From: Pantoea sp.
GTDB taxonomy: Bacteria; Pseudomonadota; Gammaproteobacteria; Enterobacterales; Enterobacteriaceae
Direction: 5' to 3'
NCBI RefSeq assembly: GCF_028283705.1
Contig: NZ_JAPWKD010000002.1
Location: forward strand, 186,001-250,000
DNA: 64,000 bases
The position numbers were made by a program, and so were the translations under genes. The notes below the pieces were generated by a model that was not told the DNA's origin, ran no database searches, and saw nothing but the letters and a program-made list of their open reading frames with translations. This document shows, in pieces, positions 38,339 to 49,403 of the stretch; position 1 is the first letter of the stretch, and every line of letters begins with the position of its first letter.

Positions 38339-38406
38339 CCTCCCCCTCCTCCCCCATGCCCGTCATGGGGGAATCATTTTCCGCCGAAATTATTTTCTGC
38401 CGACAG

Positions 38407-38433
38407 TAAAGCGCCTTTCTTTTACACCGATAA
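38407..38433 (+). promoter_or_regulatory. Sigma-28 (FliA) promoter of the chemoreceptor gene
   Basis: TAAA (38407-38410), 15 bases and ACCGATAA (38426-38433) match the flagellar sigma-28 pattern TAAA-N15-GCCGATAA at all but one position. It ends 37 bp before the ATG at 38471. Confidence 0.8.
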
Positions 38434-38470
38434 CCTCTGTACACGCCCCTTTTTGCGCAGAGATACCAGG

Positions 38471-40135
38471 ATGCTTAAAAGAATGAAAGTCGTGACCGCC
38501 ATCATCATGATTCTGGTGGTGTTCACAGCCATGCAGGCCGTTTCCGGCTCCCTGTTTTTAACCTCATTAATTTCAGGACAGCGAAACTTCACCACCAGCG
38601 ATCAACTCTCTCACCAGCAACGCGAACTGGCCGACGGCTGGCAAACGCTGGTCAAAACCCGTGTCACCATTAACCGCGTCGCCATTCGTATTCTGAAGAA
38701 GCAAACCGATGCCGCCTCACTGGCTGCCATCGACAAGTTGTTAACCGCCGCCGGGGCGTCACTGGATGAAGCGCAGCAGCACTTCACCCAATACAAGAAT
38801 CTGCCACGCATCGCCGGGCAAAGTGATGCCGCAGCGACGCTGGTGGACGCGAAGTTCACCGCAATGGCCAATCTGTTGCAGCAGTCCGCGGTATTCCTGA
38901 AAGCTAACGATTATCCTTCCTATGGCAATCTGGATGCCCAGCAGGCGCAGGACGATCTCGAAGACGCCTACAAACAGTGGCGGGCGCAGAATGTCGAGCT
39001 GCTGGCGCAAGGCAATGCCCAGAATGAAAGCACTTATCACCGTATGATGACCATGGTTGGCGTGATGACACTGGTGGTGCTGCTGATGCTGGTGGCCGTA
39101 TGGGTGCTGGTGCGCCGCATCCTGCTGACACCGATGAAGTTGCTGCAACAGCAGATGGAACGCTTCGCTGAAGGCGATCTTTCCGGCTCCTTGCAGGTGG
39201 AGGGACGCAGCGAAATGGCCGCGCTCGCCACCAGCCTGAACCATATGCAGCAGGCGTTGCTGAGTACCGTCAGCAACGTGCGTGACAGCGCCGACGCGAT
39301 TTTCAGCAGTGTGACCGAAATCGCCACCGGTAATAACGATCTCTCGGCGCGTACCGAGCAGCAGGCCGCTTCACTGGAAGAAACCGCCGCCAGTATGGAG
39401 CAGCTCACTGCCACGGTGAAACAGAACGCCGATAATGCCCGTCAGGCTTCACAGCTGGCGAAAACCGCCTCCGACACCGCTGATAAAGGCGGTAACGTGG
39501 TCGAGGGTGTGGTGAAGACCATGCGTGATATCGCGGATAGCTCGAAAAAGATCGCCGATATCACCAGCGTGATCGATGGCATTGCTTTCCAGACCAATAT
39601 TCTGGCGCTGAACGCGGCGGTTGAAGCAGCGCGTGCCGGAGAGCAGGGACGCGGTTTTGCTGTGGTCGCCGGTGAAGTGCGCAACCTTGCCCAGCGCAGT
39701 GCGCAGGCGGCGAAGGAGATCAAGCTGTTGATTGAGAACTCCGTGCAGCGCGTCGATCTCGGTTCGCAGCAGGTCAGCAGCGCCGGTGACACCATGCAGG
39801 AAATTGTCAGCGCGGTTACCCGCGTCACCGACATCATGGGCGAGATCGCCTCCGCCTCGGATGAGCAGAGCCGTGGTATTGATCAGATCGGTCAGGCGGT
39901 GAATGAGATGGATCGCGTGACGCAGCAGAATGCCACGCTGGTACAGGAATCGGCCAATGCGTCGGCGTCGCTGGAGCAGCAGGCCAGCCGTCTGTCAGCC
40001 GCCGTGGCACGCTTCAATACCGGCGCTCGCCAGGTGGCTGCTGCGGTGCTGGTACGTCCGACAGCGCCTGTTATTGCCCCACGTGCTGCGTTGAAAGCAC
40101 CCACCACCAGCAACGATAACTGGGAAACCTTCTAA
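38471..40135 (+). CDS. Methyl-accepting chemotaxis protein (Tar/Tsr-like)
   Basis: This receptor has 554 residues from ATG 38471; the codon at 38453 is TTG and is not preferred. It has an N-terminal helix (about 6-30), a four-helix periplasmic sensor domain (about 31-190), a second helix (about 195-218) and HAMP. The signalling domain has hairpin tip [23 protein letters not shown] (in part). Methylation regions flank the tip. The C-terminus is NWETF, the tether for CheR and CheB. The ligand cannot be told. No other motility gene is nearby, but the sigma-28 promoter ties it to the flagellar regulon. Confidence 0.93.
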   Translation: MLKRMKVVTAIIMILVVFTAMQAVSGSLFLTSLISGQRNFTTSDQLSHQQRELADGWQTLVKTRVTINRVAIRILKKQTDAASLAAIDKLLTAAGASLDEAQQHFTQYKNLPRIAGQSDAAATLVDAKFTAMANLLQQSAVFLKANDYPSYGNLDAQQAQDDLEDAYKQWRAQNVELLAQGNAQNESTYHRMMTMVGVMTLVVLLMLVAVWVLVRRILLTPMKLLQQQMERFAEGDLSGSLQVEGRSEMAALATSLNHMQQALLSTVSNVRDSADAIFSSVTEIATGNNDLSARTEQQAASLEETAASMEQLTATVKQNADNARQASQLAKTASDTADKGGNVVEGVVKTMRDIADSSKKIADITSVIDGIAFQTNILALNAAVEAARAGEQGRGFAVVAGEVRNLAQRSAQAAKEIKLLIENSVQRVDLGSQQVSSAGDTMQEIVSAVTRVTDIMGEIASASDEQSRGIDQIGQAVNEMDRVTQQNATLVQESANASASLEQQASRLSAAVARFNTGARQVAAAVLVRPTAPVIAPRAALKAPTTSNDNWETF

Positions 40136-40145
40136 GCTGAAAAAC

Positions 40146-40204
40146 GCGCGATAAATCGCGCCGCTACAAACCGCATCCGACCGTAGCGGCGCGATTTATC
40201 GCGC
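40146..40204. repeat. REP-like inverted repeat, copy A
   Basis: Two 22-base inverted copies of a unit (gcgcgataaatcgcgc + cgctac) lie at 40146-40167 and 40183-40204, with a 15-base loop. The same unit occurs at 49307-49368 and 63781-63808. It lies between convergent genes. Confidence 0.85.
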
Positions 40205-40238
40205 TGTTGTGATGCGGTGCGCATTTATACGCACCGGC

Positions 40239-41144
40239 TTACATTTTCAGTTTCGGATCCAGCGCGTCGCGCAGTCCGTCACCCAGCAGATTAAACGCCA
40301 GCACGGTGAGGAAAATCGCCAGGCTGGGGAAAATCGCCACATGCGGGGCAATCACCATATCGGCACGGGCTTCGTTTAACATCGCGCCCCATTCCGGCGT
40401 CGGCGGTTGTGCCCCCAGACCGAGAAAGGACAGGCTGGCGGCGGTGATAATTGACGTACCAATACGCATGGTGAAATAGACCACAATCGAGGAAACCGTA
40501 CCCGGCAGGATATGGCGCAGGATGATGGTCCCGTCCGATGCGCCGATGCTGCGCGCCGATTCGATATAAGTCTGATGCTTCAGGACCAGGGTGTTGCCAC
40601 GCACCAGCCGCGCAAACGCCGGAATACTGAAAATGGCTACCGCGACAATCACGTTACTCATGCCGCTACCCATAATCGCCACCACGGCAATCGCCAGCAG
40701 TATGCCCGGAAAGGCAAACAACACATCACATACGCGCATGGTGATACGATCCCACCAGCCTTCGTAGTAACCCGCCAGCAGGCCCAGCACGGTACCGATC
40801 ACCGTGCCGATCGCCACCGAGAAGAAACCGGCAATCAGCGAAATACGCGTCCCGACCAGCACCCGGCTAAAAATGTCGCGCCCGAGCGAATCCACGCCAA
40901 ACCAGTGCACCAGCGACGGGCCTTCATTCAGCCGGTCGTAATCAAAATAGTTTTCCGCATCGAACGGAGCAATCCACGGGGCGATAAACGCCACCACGAT
41001 CAGCAGCAGCACAAACAATCCGGCTAGCATCGCCACGTGCTGACGACGAAAACGCCGCCAGAATTCGCGCCACGGCGTGCGTACCCGATTCTCCGTCATC
41101 GTCGGCATGATTTTCAATGCCGCTTCGCGTCGCCAGTTTTTCAT
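40239..41144 (-). CDS. gsiD: GsiD, glutathione ABC transporter permease
   Basis: This permease has 301 residues. It is a DppC-type permease with an N-terminal cytoplasmic tail ([18 protein letters not shown]) and six helices. The EAA loop has [19 protein letters not shown]. The C-terminus ends DPKLKM. It pairs with GsiC. It is last in iaaA-gsiABCD, 9 bp after gsiC. Confidence 0.95.
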   Translation of the reverse strand: MKNWRREAALKIMPTMTENRVRTPWREFWRRFRRQHVAMLAGLFVLLLIVVAFIAPWIAPFDAENYFDYDRLNEGPSLVHWFGVDSLGRDIFSRVLVGTRISLIAGFFSVAIGTVIGTVLGLLAGYYEGWWDRITMRVCDVLFAFPGILLAIAVVAIMGSGMSNVIVAVAIFSIPAFARLVRGNTLVLKHQTYIESARSIGASDGTIILRHILPGTVSSIVVYFTMRIGTSIITAASLSFLGLGAQPPTPEWGAMLNEARADMVIAPHVAIFPSLAIFLTVLAFNLLGDGLRDALDPKLKM

Positions 41145-41153
41145 TGCGACTCC

Positions 41154-42074
41154 TTACCTGTAGCGAATAGCCGGGTTGATCGCCGCGTACAGCATATCGA
41201 CAATCAGGTTAATCAGAATGAACTCCAGCGAAAACAGCAATACCTCGGCCTGAATCACCGGATAATCACGCATCTCCACCGAATCCACCAGCAGACGGCC
41301 CAGACCGGGCCAGTTGAACACCACTTCCACCACAATTGAGCCGCCGAGCAAAAAGCCAAATTGCAGGCCCATCATGGTCACCACCGGGATCATGGCATTG
41401 CGCAGCCCATGTTTGACCACCACCAGCGATTCGCGCACTCCTTTGGCACGCGCGGTGCGCATATAATCTTCCTGCATCACCTCGACGAAAGAGGCGCGGG
41501 TAAAGCGAGCCATCACTGCCGCCACCGCCGCGCCGAGGGTGATGGAAGGCAAAATATAATGCTGCCAGCTGTCGGCACCGACCGTGGGCAACCAACCGAG
41601 ATCGACGGAAAAGATTTGCATCAGCAGCATGCCGAGGGCAAACGCCGGAAAGGAGATGCCAGATACCGCCAGCGTCATACCCAGACGGTCCGGCCAGCGA
41701 TTACGCCAGACGGCCGAGACGATGCCAATCGCCATACCAAACACCACCGCCCATACCATGCTGCTCAGCGTCAGCCACAGCGTGGGGAGAAAACGCGTGG
41801 CGATCTCCTCGGAAACCGGGCGTTTCGACACCATCGACTGACCAAAATCCCCCTGCAACGCATTCCAGATAAAATGCCAGAATTGCTGGATCAGCGGTTG
41901 ATCCAGCCCCAGTTCCTGGCGCACCAGCGCCACCACCGAGGCATCTGCTTCCGGTCCGGCAATCAGCCGTGCCGGATCACCCGGCAGCAGATGGACAAAC
42001 AGGAACACCAGCACCGCCACAATCAGCAGCGTGGGAATCAGTCCCAGTAATCGTTTGAGAAAATAATTCAGCAT
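41154..42074 (-). CDS. gsiC: GsiC, glutathione ABC transporter permease
   Basis: This 306-residue DppB-type permease starts [17 protein letters not shown]. It has six helices and the EAA loop [21 protein letters not shown]. It forms the membrane channel with GsiD. It is separated from gsiB by a perfect 11-bp stem hairpin at 42091-42118. Confidence 0.95.
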   Translation of the reverse strand: MLNYFLKRLLGLIPTLLIVAVLVFLFVHLLPGDPARLIAGPEADASVVALVRQELGLDQPLIQQFWHFIWNALQGDFGQSMVSKRPVSEEIATRFLPTLWLTLSSMVWAVVFGMAIGIVSAVWRNRWPDRLGMTLAVSGISFPAFALGMLLMQIFSVDLGWLPTVGADSWQHYILPSITLGAAVAAVMARFTRASFVEVMQEDYMRTARAKGVRESLVVVKHGLRNAMIPVVTMMGLQFGFLLGGSIVVEVVFNWPGLGRLLVDSVEMRDYPVIQAEVLLFSLEFILINLIVDMLYAAINPAIRYR

Positions 42075-42090
42075 GCGAAATCCTGCACGG

Positions 42091-42118
42091 TATGGCCAGC
42101 CGTTACAGGCTGGCCATA
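42091..42118 (-). repeat. Intercistronic hairpin between gsiB and gsiC
   Basis: Arms tatggccagcc (42091-42101) and ggctggccata (42108-42118) pair perfectly around a 6-base loop. No T tract follows, so it probably protects the upstream gsiB mRNA from 3' exonucleases rather than ending transcription. Confidence 0.7.
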
Positions 42119-42122
42119 AGGG

Positions 42123-43658
42123 TTACTTCAGGTCGGCCTCATCAAAATTAAATGAGGTATCAGGCATGACGTAAAAACCGCTCAGGTTTTTGTTATTGGC
42201 AGAAAGCAGCTGTTCCACCACCAGCGGGATCCACGGATGATCGTTCCAGATGCGGTCCTGGGCATCTTTATACAGTTTGGCTTTCTGGGAGCGATCGGTG
42301 GTTTTCAGCGCATCGGCCAGGTCTTTATCCACCTGCGGATTACTGTAAAACGCAGTGTTGAAGATTGCTGGCGGCCATGAGCTGGTAGCAAACAGCGGCG
42401 TCAGCGCCCAATCTGCTTCACCGGTAGAGGCTGACCAGCCGGTGTAGAACATGCGTACCCCACTCTCTTTCTGGCCTTTGCTTTCCACTTCCGCCGCACG
42501 CTGACCGGCATCCATCGCCAGCAGTTTCACCTTCACACCCACCTGTGCCAGCTGCTGCTGCGTGAACTGCAACACTTTCTGCGCGGTACTGTGGTTGTGT
42601 GAAGACCACAGCGTGGTCTCGAAACCGTTGGGATAGCCCGCCTCTTTCAGCAATTCACGCGCTTTGGCCGGATTGTAGGCGATCGCGGGATAGGTCTGCG
42701 CGAAGTCGATAGCCGGGGGCACAATGCCGGTCGCCGGGGTGGCATAACCGGCAAATGCCACTTTCGCCAGTGCCTGACGGTTGATGGCGTATTCCAGCGC
42801 CTCACGCACCTTCGGGTTGTCGAACGGTTTTTGTGTCACGTTCAGGCTGATATAACGCTGCATAATCGAAGGCGTGGTGACCACATCGAGTTTGCTGTTT
42901 TTCTCCAGCAGTTTGGCCTGCTCAAACGGCACCGGGAACGCAAAGGTGGCTTCGCCGGTCTGCAGCATCGCCGCGCGGGTGTTGTTATCCACCACCGGAC
43001 GCCAGGTGATGCTGTCGAGCTTCGGATAACCTTTTTTCCAGTAGCCATCCCACTTCTTCACTTTCACGAAGTCGGTCTGATTCCAGGTGACAAATTCAAA
43101 CGGACCGGTGCCCACCGGATGGAAACCGATGTCCTTGCCATATTTCTGCAACGCAGCAGGAGAAATCATCACCGCCGCCGGATGGGCAAGGTTGTTGATA
43201 AAGGCGGAGAACGGTTGCTTCAGCGTGATTTTTACCGTCAGCGGGTCGACCACTTCGGTTGAAGCCACGTATTTAAACAGGTTGTAGCGCTTGAGGTGAT
43301 TATCCGGGTTGCTGGCGCGATCGAGGTTGACCTTCACCGCTGCGGCATTGAAATCGGTGCCGTCCTGGAACTTCACGTTGGGACGCAGTTTGATGGTGTA
43401 CGTCAGGCCATCACTGCTGGTTTGATAACTTTCAGCCAGTACATTGGTCAGCTTCATATCTTTATCGAAGCCGAACAATCCCTGATAGAAGGATTTCGCT
43501 ACCGCCTGCGACAAGGTATCGTTGGCATCGTAGGGGTCGAGGGTGGTGAAGGTGGAGGCCACGGCAATCACTGCATCTTTAGCCGCCCAGGCCGGTAACG
43601 CCAGCGCCGAACTTAACAACCCGGCAGTGATAACCCCTTTACGCATAATATTGTGCAT
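42123..43658 (-). CDS. gsiB: GsiB, periplasmic glutathione-binding protein
   Basis: This 511-residue protein is close to E. coli GsiB (512). A signal peptide ([16 protein letters not shown]) precedes a cluster C (DppA-like) binding protein. It has [20 protein letters not shown] and GAPG-like pocket text [20 protein letters not shown]. It binds glutathione in the periplasm. The ribosome site AGGAG lies before ATG 43658. Confidence 0.95.
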   Translation of the reverse strand: MHNIMRKGVITAGLLSSALALPAWAAKDAVIAVASTFTTLDPYDANDTLSQAVAKSFYQGLFGFDKDMKLTNVLAESYQTSSDGLTYTIKLRPNVKFQDGTDFNAAAVKVNLDRASNPDNHLKRYNLFKYVASTEVVDPLTVKITLKQPFSAFINNLAHPAAVMISPAALQKYGKDIGFHPVGTGPFEFVTWNQTDFVKVKKWDGYWKKGYPKLDSITWRPVVDNNTRAAMLQTGEATFAFPVPFEQAKLLEKNSKLDVVTTPSIMQRYISLNVTQKPFDNPKVREALEYAINRQALAKVAFAGYATPATGIVPPAIDFAQTYPAIAYNPAKARELLKEAGYPNGFETTLWSSHNHSTAQKVLQFTQQQLAQVGVKVKLLAMDAGQRAAEVESKGQKESGVRMFYTGWSASTGEADWALTPLFATSSWPPAIFNTAFYSNPQVDKDLADALKTTDRSQKAKLYKDAQDRIWNDHPWIPLVVEQLLSANNKNLSGFYVMPDTSFNFDEADLK

Positions 43659-43727
43659 CGTTATCGTTCTCCTGTAGTCCCTGTCTTAACGCGACACCGC
43701 CCGGTGACGCGGATGAGTTGCTGCTGT

Positions 43728-45584
43728 TCAGGTGCCGCTGATGGCGTGCCGGGCAACAAAATGTCCCGGAGCCACTTCCTGTAAGGGTGCCACTTCCGGC
43801 TCTGCACCGAGCGGGCGAATCGGGCTGGGGATCTCATCCACCATTAACGCCCGCTCACGGCGACGGTGTGCCGGATCGGCAACCGGCACCGCGGCCATCA
43901 GTTTTTTGGTGTACGGATGACGTGGCTGCTCAAACACTGCCTGACGCGGCCCCATTTCCACGATCTGTCCCAGATACATCACTGCCACGCGATGGCTGAT
44001 GCGTTCCACCACCGCCATATCGTGCGAAATAAACAGAAACGCGATGCCAAACTCGCGTTGTAAATCGAGCATCAGGTTGATGATCTGGGCCTGAATCGAC
44101 ACATCCAGCGCTGAGACCGACTCATCAGCAATCACCACTTTGGGGTTGAGCGCCAGCGCACGCGCAATACAAATGCGCTGACGCTGGCCGCCGGAAAATT
44201 CGTGCGGATAACGCTGCGCATGTTCCGGCAGCAAGCCGACGCGCTCCAGCAACCAGGCAACGCGCTGCTCTGCCTGGCGTCGGCTCATCGTCTGATGCAC
44301 CAGCAGCGGTTCTATGATGGAAAAACCCACCGTCAGACGGGGATCGAGCGACGCATACGGATCCTGAAAAATGAATTGAATATCGCGACGCAACGCAGCC
44401 AGCGCCCGCCCTTCGAGGGCATCAATGCGCTGACCATCAAAGGTGATGGTGCCGCCCTGGCTGGCAACCAGCCGCAGCAGGGAACGGCCCGTGGTCGATT
44501 TACCACAGCCGGACTCACCCACCAGCGCCAGGGTTTCTCCGGCATACAGATCGAAGCTCACCTTCTCCACCGCATGCACGCGTCGTTTCACCCGGTTCAG
44601 CAAGCCGCCGCGAATATCGAAACGTGTCACCAGGTCGCGCACCTGCAAAATCGGTGGCACATCCAGCCGTACCGTGTCCTGCGGCGTTTCCACTTCGGCA
44701 CGACCATCACGGTGAATTAACGGAAATTTGGCAGGCAGCGGCTGACCGTGCATCGCCCCCAGTTTGGGTACAGCGGAGAGCAACGCGCGGGTATAGGGTT
44801 GTTGGGGATGGTCGAATAACTGTTGTACCGGTGCACGCTCCACCACATCACCGCGATACATCACCTGCACCCGGTCCGCCATTTCCGCCACCACCCCCAT
44901 ATCGTGGGTGATAAAAATCACCCCCATCTGCATCTCTTTTTGCAGCACACGGATCAATTGCAGGATCTGCGCCTGGATGGTGACGTCCAGCGCCGTGGTC
45001 GGTTCATCGGCAATCAACAGCGCCGGTTTGCAGGACAACGCCATCGCAATCATCACACGCTGACGCATCCCGCCGGAAAGCTGATGGGGATAGCGTCCCA
45101 GCACGTTTTGCGCTTCCGGTATGCGCACCAGATCCAGCATGTGCCGCGCTTCAGCCAGCGCCTGCTGATGGCTTTTTCCCTGATGCAGACGGATCGATTC
45201 GGCGATTTGCTCCCCCACCGTGAACACCGGGTTGAGCGAAGTCATCGGTTCCTGGAAGATCATCGCCATATCGGCACCGCGTACCCGCCGCATCTGACTG
45301 GCGGAGGCGCGCATCACGTCCAGTAATTCGCCGTTACGCCGCCGCAGGGTGATCTCACCACTCACGTCTCCCCCCGCCTGCTGAATCAACCGCATCAGCG
45401 CCAGCGAGGTGACCGATTTCCCCGAACCGGATTCCCCGACCAGCGCCAGGGTTTCACCGCGATGCAGATCCAGCGACAACTGACGCACCGCTTCGGTGAT
45501 GCGTCCTTCATGCTGAAAACTCACGTTCAGGTCACGTACCGCCAGAACCTGCTCTGGCGTTAACTGCAGCTGCCGATCCGTCAT
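43728..45584 (-). CDS. gsiA: GsiA, glutathione ABC transporter dual ATPase
   Basis: This 618-residue protein is close to E. coli GsiA (623). It has two full ATPase domains. The first has Walker A GESGSGKS, signature [12 protein letters not shown] and Walker [13 protein letters not shown]. The second has [24 protein letters not shown] and [12 protein letters not shown]. Fused ATPases are typical of Gsi and DppDF-like systems. It precedes gsiB by 69 bp and follows iaaA by 9 bp. Confidence 0.96.
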   Translation of the reverse strand: MTDRQLQLTPEQVLAVRDLNVSFQHEGRITEAVRQLSLDLHRGETLALVGESGSGKSVTSLALMRLIQQAGGDVSGEITLRRRNGELLDVMRASASQMRRVRGADMAMIFQEPMTSLNPVFTVGEQIAESIRLHQGKSHQQALAEARHMLDLVRIPEAQNVLGRYPHQLSGGMRQRVMIAMALSCKPALLIADEPTTALDVTIQAQILQLIRVLQKEMQMGVIFITHDMGVVAEMADRVQVMYRGDVVERAPVQQLFDHPQQPYTRALLSAVPKLGAMHGQPLPAKFPLIHRDGRAEVETPQDTVRLDVPPILQVRDLVTRFDIRGGLLNRVKRRVHAVEKVSFDLYAGETLALVGESGCGKSTTGRSLLRLVASQGGTITFDGQRIDALEGRALAALRRDIQFIFQDPYASLDPRLTVGFSIIEPLLVHQTMSRRQAEQRVAWLLERVGLLPEHAQRYPHEFSGGQRQRICIARALALNPKVVIADESVSALDVSIQAQIINLMLDLQREFGIAFLFISHDMAVVERISHRVAVMYLGQIVEMGPRQAVFEQPRHPYTKKLMAAVPVADPAHRRRERALMVDEIPSPIRPLGAEPEVAPLQEVAPGHFVARHAISGT

Positions 45585-45593
45585 GCCTGCTCC

Positions 45594-46559
45594 TTAGCTG
45601 TCGCGGTAAATGGCTACCTCAACTTCACCACCAACGTAAGCGAATCCCCGGTACATCCCTTCGCTGTTAAATGGCAGGGCCACGTTGCCGTCACAATCCA
45701 CCGCAATCAGCCCGCCACTACCATCCAGCTCCTGCACTTTATCGTGTATCACGTTGGCGCTGGCCTGTTGTAACGTACGTCCGGCGTAACGCATCTGCGC
45801 TGCCACGTCATAGGCCGCCAGCGTGCGAATAAACACTTCGCCGGTGCCGGTACAGGAAACGGCTACGCTGTCGTTGCTGGCGTAGCAGCCCGCTCCCACC
45901 AGCGGTGAGTCACCCACACGTCCGGCCTGTTTGTTGGTCATGCCGCCAGTGGAGGTGGCCGCCGCCAGGTTGCCGTGAAGATCGAGGGCTACAGCGCCCA
46001 CCGTGCCGAATTTACGATCGGGGTCGAGCGGATCGTCGCTGTGACTCTGCGCCGCACCGTCATGATCCAGCACCGCCTGCTGGCTACTCAGCGCACGCTG
46101 TAACTGTTCCCAGCGTTCTGGCGTCGAGAAAAAGTCGGCTGCCACCATTTCCAGCCCCTGCTGCGTCGCAAACGCCTCAGCACCCGCGCCGATAAACAAC
46201 ACATGCGGGCTGACTTCCAGCACCGCGCGCGCCGCAAGGATCGGATTGCGGATATGGTTAACACCGGCCACCGCCCCCACTTCCAGCGTTTTGCCGTCCA
46301 TAATGCTGGCGTCCAGTTCGTGCGTACCCTGGTGGGTAAACACTGCCCCTTTACCGGCATTAAACAACGGACACTCCTCCAGCAGACGGACCGCTTCGGT
46401 AACCGCATCCATCGCGCTGCCGCCGTCGGCGAGAATTTGCTGACCGGCTGCGACAATCGCCGTCAGCTGCTGACGATAATATTGCTCTTTTTCGGCGCTC
46501 ATCGCCGCGCGGGTGATCGCGCCCGCTCCGCCGTGAATGGCGATAACTGCTTTAGTCAT
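45594..46559 (-). CDS. iaaA: IaaA, isoaspartyl peptidase/L-asparaginase
   Basis: This 321-residue protein has the E. coli length. It is an Ntn-hydrolase that cleaves itself before Thr in FGTVGAVALD to give alpha and beta chains. The Gly-rich GGMTNKQAGRVGDSPLVGAG is the substrate region. It cleaves isoaspartyl (beta-aspartyl) dipeptides and asparagine. Being first in the gsi operon suggests a role in handling glutathione-derived or damaged peptides. Confidence 0.95.
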   Translation of the reverse strand: MTKAVIAIHGGAGAITRAAMSAEKEQYYRQQLTAIVAAGQQILADGGSAMDAVTEAVRLLEECPLFNAGKGAVFTHQGTHELDASIMDGKTLEVGAVAGVNHIRNPILAARAVLEVSPHVLFIGAGAEAFATQQGLEMVAADFFSTPERWEQLQRALSSQQAVLDHDGAAQSHSDDPLDPDRKFGTVGAVALDLHGNLAAATSTGGMTNKQAGRVGDSPLVGAGCYASNDSVAVSCTGTGEVFIRTLAAYDVAAQMRYAGRTLQQASANVIHDKVQELDGSGGLIAVDCDGNVALPFNSEGMYRGFAYVGGEVEVAIYRDS

Positions 46560-46797
46560 ACCCGTTACCCTGTCAAGGAATCAGAACCAAAAACACTGAT
46601 TTAGAATGGTTTTCATTATTTTTTGGCAACTTTCGACTATAGAAAGGCCGTCCAGCCTTGTAAAGCAGAAACTGTGCTGCCGGGTCATAACCTTTTATTG
46701 TGGTTTATGCCTTTAAGTTTGACAAAAGCGTGAGCCGCGCCCGGTAAACCGATGGTGGAACACTATACTCACAGCAACGAGGCTACGGGAATCAAGC

Positions 46798-47223
46798 ATG
46801 AACACCTATACCCACGCCCTGGTGCTGGTTCAGGGTCACGAAGATGGCTCCCTGCTGCTCCACCAGGCGGTGGTACTGGCGGAGGCGCTGGCGATGAAAA
46901 TCACGCTGGCGCACATTAGCGACGACTTCAGGGAGATGAACTACGTTTCTGACAGCCTGATGAATGATGTGGTATCCGAAGATATTATCCGGGTGAAATC
47001 GCTGATGAGTAAGCTGTCAGCCAGCGTTACTCTGCCTATCAAATGCCATCAGCTGGTCACCGTGCGTCGCTTCGAAGATGTTGAAAAATGTATCGCTGAA
47101 CAGCACATCGATTTACTGATTGCCGGACATCGCAACCGCTTTATGGGCGTGCTCACCTCCAGTTCGCTGGAGTACATCAATCGCTTAAACATTGATGTAC
47201 TGATCAAACATTTGCCACAATAA
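46798..47223 (+). CDS. UspA-family universal stress protein
   Basis: This 141-residue protein has the Usp pattern: N-terminal strand YTHALVLVQGHEDGSLLLHQAV, and an end LIAGHRN-RFMGVLTSSSLEYINRLNIDVLI (given in pieces), with the strand-turn-Ser segment typical of the family. The ATP-binding G-2X-G-9X-G(S/T) motif seems degenerate, so it belongs to the non-ATP-binding UspA type. Its role in stress tolerance is inferred. It is divergent from iaaA and 72 bp ahead of moeA. I know of no gene at this place in E. coli. Confidence 0.75.
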   Translation: MNTYTHALVLVQGHEDGSLLLHQAVVLAEALAMKITLAHISDDFREMNYVSDSLMNDVVSEDIIRVKSLMSKLSASVTLPIKCHQLVTVRRFEDVEKCIAEQHIDLLIAGHRNRFMGVLTSSSLEYINRLNIDVLIKHLPQ

Positions 47224-47295
47224 TCTGACCAGCCGCATGTGACTCGACAGCTATTTGCCACCATAATAGGCAGCATCTGACACAACCAGGCTGAT

Positions 47296-48537
47296 ATGGA
47301 CATGGAACCCTTTACCGCAGGCTTAATCTCCCTCGAAGACGCACAGCAAAAAATGCTGGCACAACTCTCCCCGATTACCGACTCCTTGCAGGTATCCTTA
47401 TTTGAAGCTGCTGGACGCATCACCGCCGCGCCGGTGTTATCCCCGCTGGATGTGCCGCCGTTCGATAACGCCGCGATGGACGGTTACGCGGTTCGGCTGG
47501 CGGATCTCGCCTCAGATCGCGTGTTGCCGGTGGCGGGTAAAGCCTTTGCAGGTGTGCCTTTCAACGGTGAATGGCCCGCAGGCAGCGTGATCCGCATTAT
47601 GACCGGCGCGCCGGTTCCCGCTGGCTGCGACGCGGTGGTGATGCAGGAAGAGACCGAACAACGTGATGGTGGCATTGTGATTACCGCGCCGGTGAAGGAC
47701 GGACAACATATCCGTCGCAGCGGTGAAGATATCCAGACCGGCAAACAGGTACTGGATGTCGGCGTACGCCTCGGGGCGGCCGAGCTGCCGTTACTGGCCT
47801 CACTCGGTATCGCCGAGGTCAGCGTGCTGCGCAAACTGCGGGTAGCGATCTTCTCCACCGGCGACGAGTTACAGGCCGTGGGCACGCCGCTGGCGGCAGG
47901 ACAGATTTACGATACCAACCGCTTCACCGTTTCCCTGATGCTGAAACGCCTCGGCTGTGAAGTCATCGATCTCGGCGTGATTGCGGATGACCCGGAGCAG
48001 TTACGCCAGGCATTTAGCGAAGCGGATCGCCAGGCCGATGTGGTGATCAGCACCGGTGGCGTCTCAGTGGGTGAGGCTGATTTCACCAAAGCGATGCTGG
48101 AAGAATTGGGTGCCATCACCTTCTGGAAGCTGGCCATCAAACCGGGCAAACCTTTTGCCTTTGGCCGCCTGGCAAACAGCTGGTTCTGTGGCCTGCCGGG
48201 TAACCCGGTCTCTGCGGCGGTGACCTTCTATCAACTGGTACAGCCGCTGCTGGCGACCCTCACCGGGCAGAAAACGGCGGTGATGCCACCGCGCCTGCGC
48301 GCCAGAGCCGCACAGCGCCTGAAAAAATCACCGGGCCGCCTCGATTTTCAGCGTGGCGTGTTCAGCCGTGGCGCAGACGGTACGCTGGAAGTGCACAGTA
48401 CCGGACCGCAGGGCTCACATGTCTTCAGTTCATTCGCGCTGGCGAACTGCTTTATCGTGCTGGAACGCGAACGCGGTAATGTTGAAGCGGGTGAATGGGT
48501 GGATGTTGAACCCTTTAACAGCCTGCTGGAGGGATAA
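47296..48537 (+). CDS. moeA: MoeA, molybdopterin molybdenumtransferase
   Basis: This 413-residue protein is close to E. coli MoeA (411). The sequence has [39 protein letters not shown] and [18 protein letters not shown] and GLPGNPVSA, the signature regions. It inserts molybdate into adenylated molybdopterin to make molybdenum cofactor. ATG 47302 is an alternative start. moeB begins on the base after its stop. Confidence 0.95.
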   Translation: MDMEPFTAGLISLEDAQQKMLAQLSPITDSLQVSLFEAAGRITAAPVLSPLDVPPFDNAAMDGYAVRLADLASDRVLPVAGKAFAGVPFNGEWPAGSVIRIMTGAPVPAGCDAVVMQEETEQRDGGIVITAPVKDGQHIRRSGEDIQTGKQVLDVGVRLGAAELPLLASLGIAEVSVLRKLRVAIFSTGDELQAVGTPLAAGQIYDTNRFTVSLMLKRLGCEVIDLGVIADDPEQLRQAFSEADRQADVVISTGGVSVGEADFTKAMLEELGAITFWKLAIKPGKPFAFGRLANSWFCGLPGNPVSAAVTFYQLVQPLLATLTGQKTAVMPPRLRARAAQRLKKSPGRLDFQRGVFSRGADGTLEVHSTGPQGSHVFSSFALANCFIVLERERGNVEAGEWVDVEPFNSLLEG

Positions 48538-49293
48538 ATGCACGCTGAGCTGAGCGATGAGGAGATGCTGCGTTACAACCGGCAGATCGTGCTGCGTGGC
48601 TTCGATTTTGACGGCCAGGAAAAGCTGAAAGCCGCGCGCGTGCTGGTCATCGGTCTGGGTGGTCTGGGTTGTGCCGCCGCCCCTTATCTGGCCGCGTCAG
48701 GTGTGGGACATCTCACCCTGCTCGACTTCGATACCGTGGCGCTCAGTAATCTGCAACGTCAGATTCTGCATCGCGACAGCACCATCGGCATGGCAAAAGT
48801 GGATTCCGCCGCGCTTCAGTTGGCAGCCATCAACCCGCATTGTTTGCTGGAACCCCTCAATGAGCAGCTCGATGACGATGCGTTGTCAGCGCTGATTGCG
48901 CGCCATGATGCAGTGCTGGATTGCAGCGATAATGTCGGCACACGGGAACAGGTCAATCGCTTGTGCTGGCAGCACCAGGTGCCGCTGATTTCCGCTGCCG
49001 CCATTCGCATGGAAGGCCAGCTCAGCGTCTTTACCTGGCAGCCCGGTACGCCCTGCTATCGCTGTATCAGCCGTTTGTTTGGCGAGCAGGCGCTCAGCTG
49101 CGTCGAAGCCGGAGTGATGTCACCGCTGGTTGGGGTGATGGGTGCCATGCAGGCAATGGAAACGCTGAAAGTATTGACGGCTTTTGGTACACCGGCCAGC
49201 TCACGGTTGCTGATGTACGATGCGTTAAGCGCTGAGTTTCGCAGTATGAAAGTGGCGCAGGACGCGCATTGTGAGGTGTGCGGTAAGGGATAA
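48538..49293 (+). CDS. moeB: MoeB, molybdopterin-synthase adenylyltransferase
   Basis: This 251-residue E1-like enzyme has nucleotide site GLGGLGCAAAPYLAA, conserved DFDTVALSNLQRQ and DCSDNVGTR. The structural zinc cysteines are in CYRC and CEVCGKG. It activates the MoaD C-terminus by adenylation before sulfur transfer. Start and moeA stop abut (TAAATG). Confidence 0.96.
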   Translation: MHAELSDEEMLRYNRQIVLRGFDFDGQEKLKAARVLVIGLGGLGCAAAPYLAASGVGHLTLLDFDTVALSNLQRQILHRDSTIGMAKVDSAALQLAAINPHCLLEPLNEQLDDDALSALIARHDAVLDCSDNVGTREQVNRLCWQHQVPLISAAAIRMEGQLSVFTWQPGTPCYRCISRLFGEQALSCVEAGVMSPLVGVMGAMQAMETLKVLTAFGTPASSRLLMYDALSAEFRSMKVAQDAHCEVCGKG

Positions 49294-49306
49294 TGGGCAC
49301 ATCAAC

Positions 49307-49368
49307 GTCGCGGCGCGATTTATCCTTTGCTGCGGGTAAAAAAACAGCGCGATAAATCGCGCCGCTAC
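49307..49368. repeat. REP-like inverted repeat, copy B
   Basis: A degenerate unit lies at 49307-49324 (gtcgcggcgcgatttatc) and a full unit at 49347-49368 in the opposite sense, between the convergent moeB and ybiT. It is the same family as copies A and C. Confidence 0.8.
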
Positions 49369-49403
49369 ACTCAAGGCCAGGTGCGCAAAATGCGCACCTG
49401 GTT

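Noticed and set aside
46717..46770. TTGACA and TATACT upstream of the Usp gene as one promoter
   Set aside because: The boxes are 39 bp apart, too far for a sigma-70 promoter.
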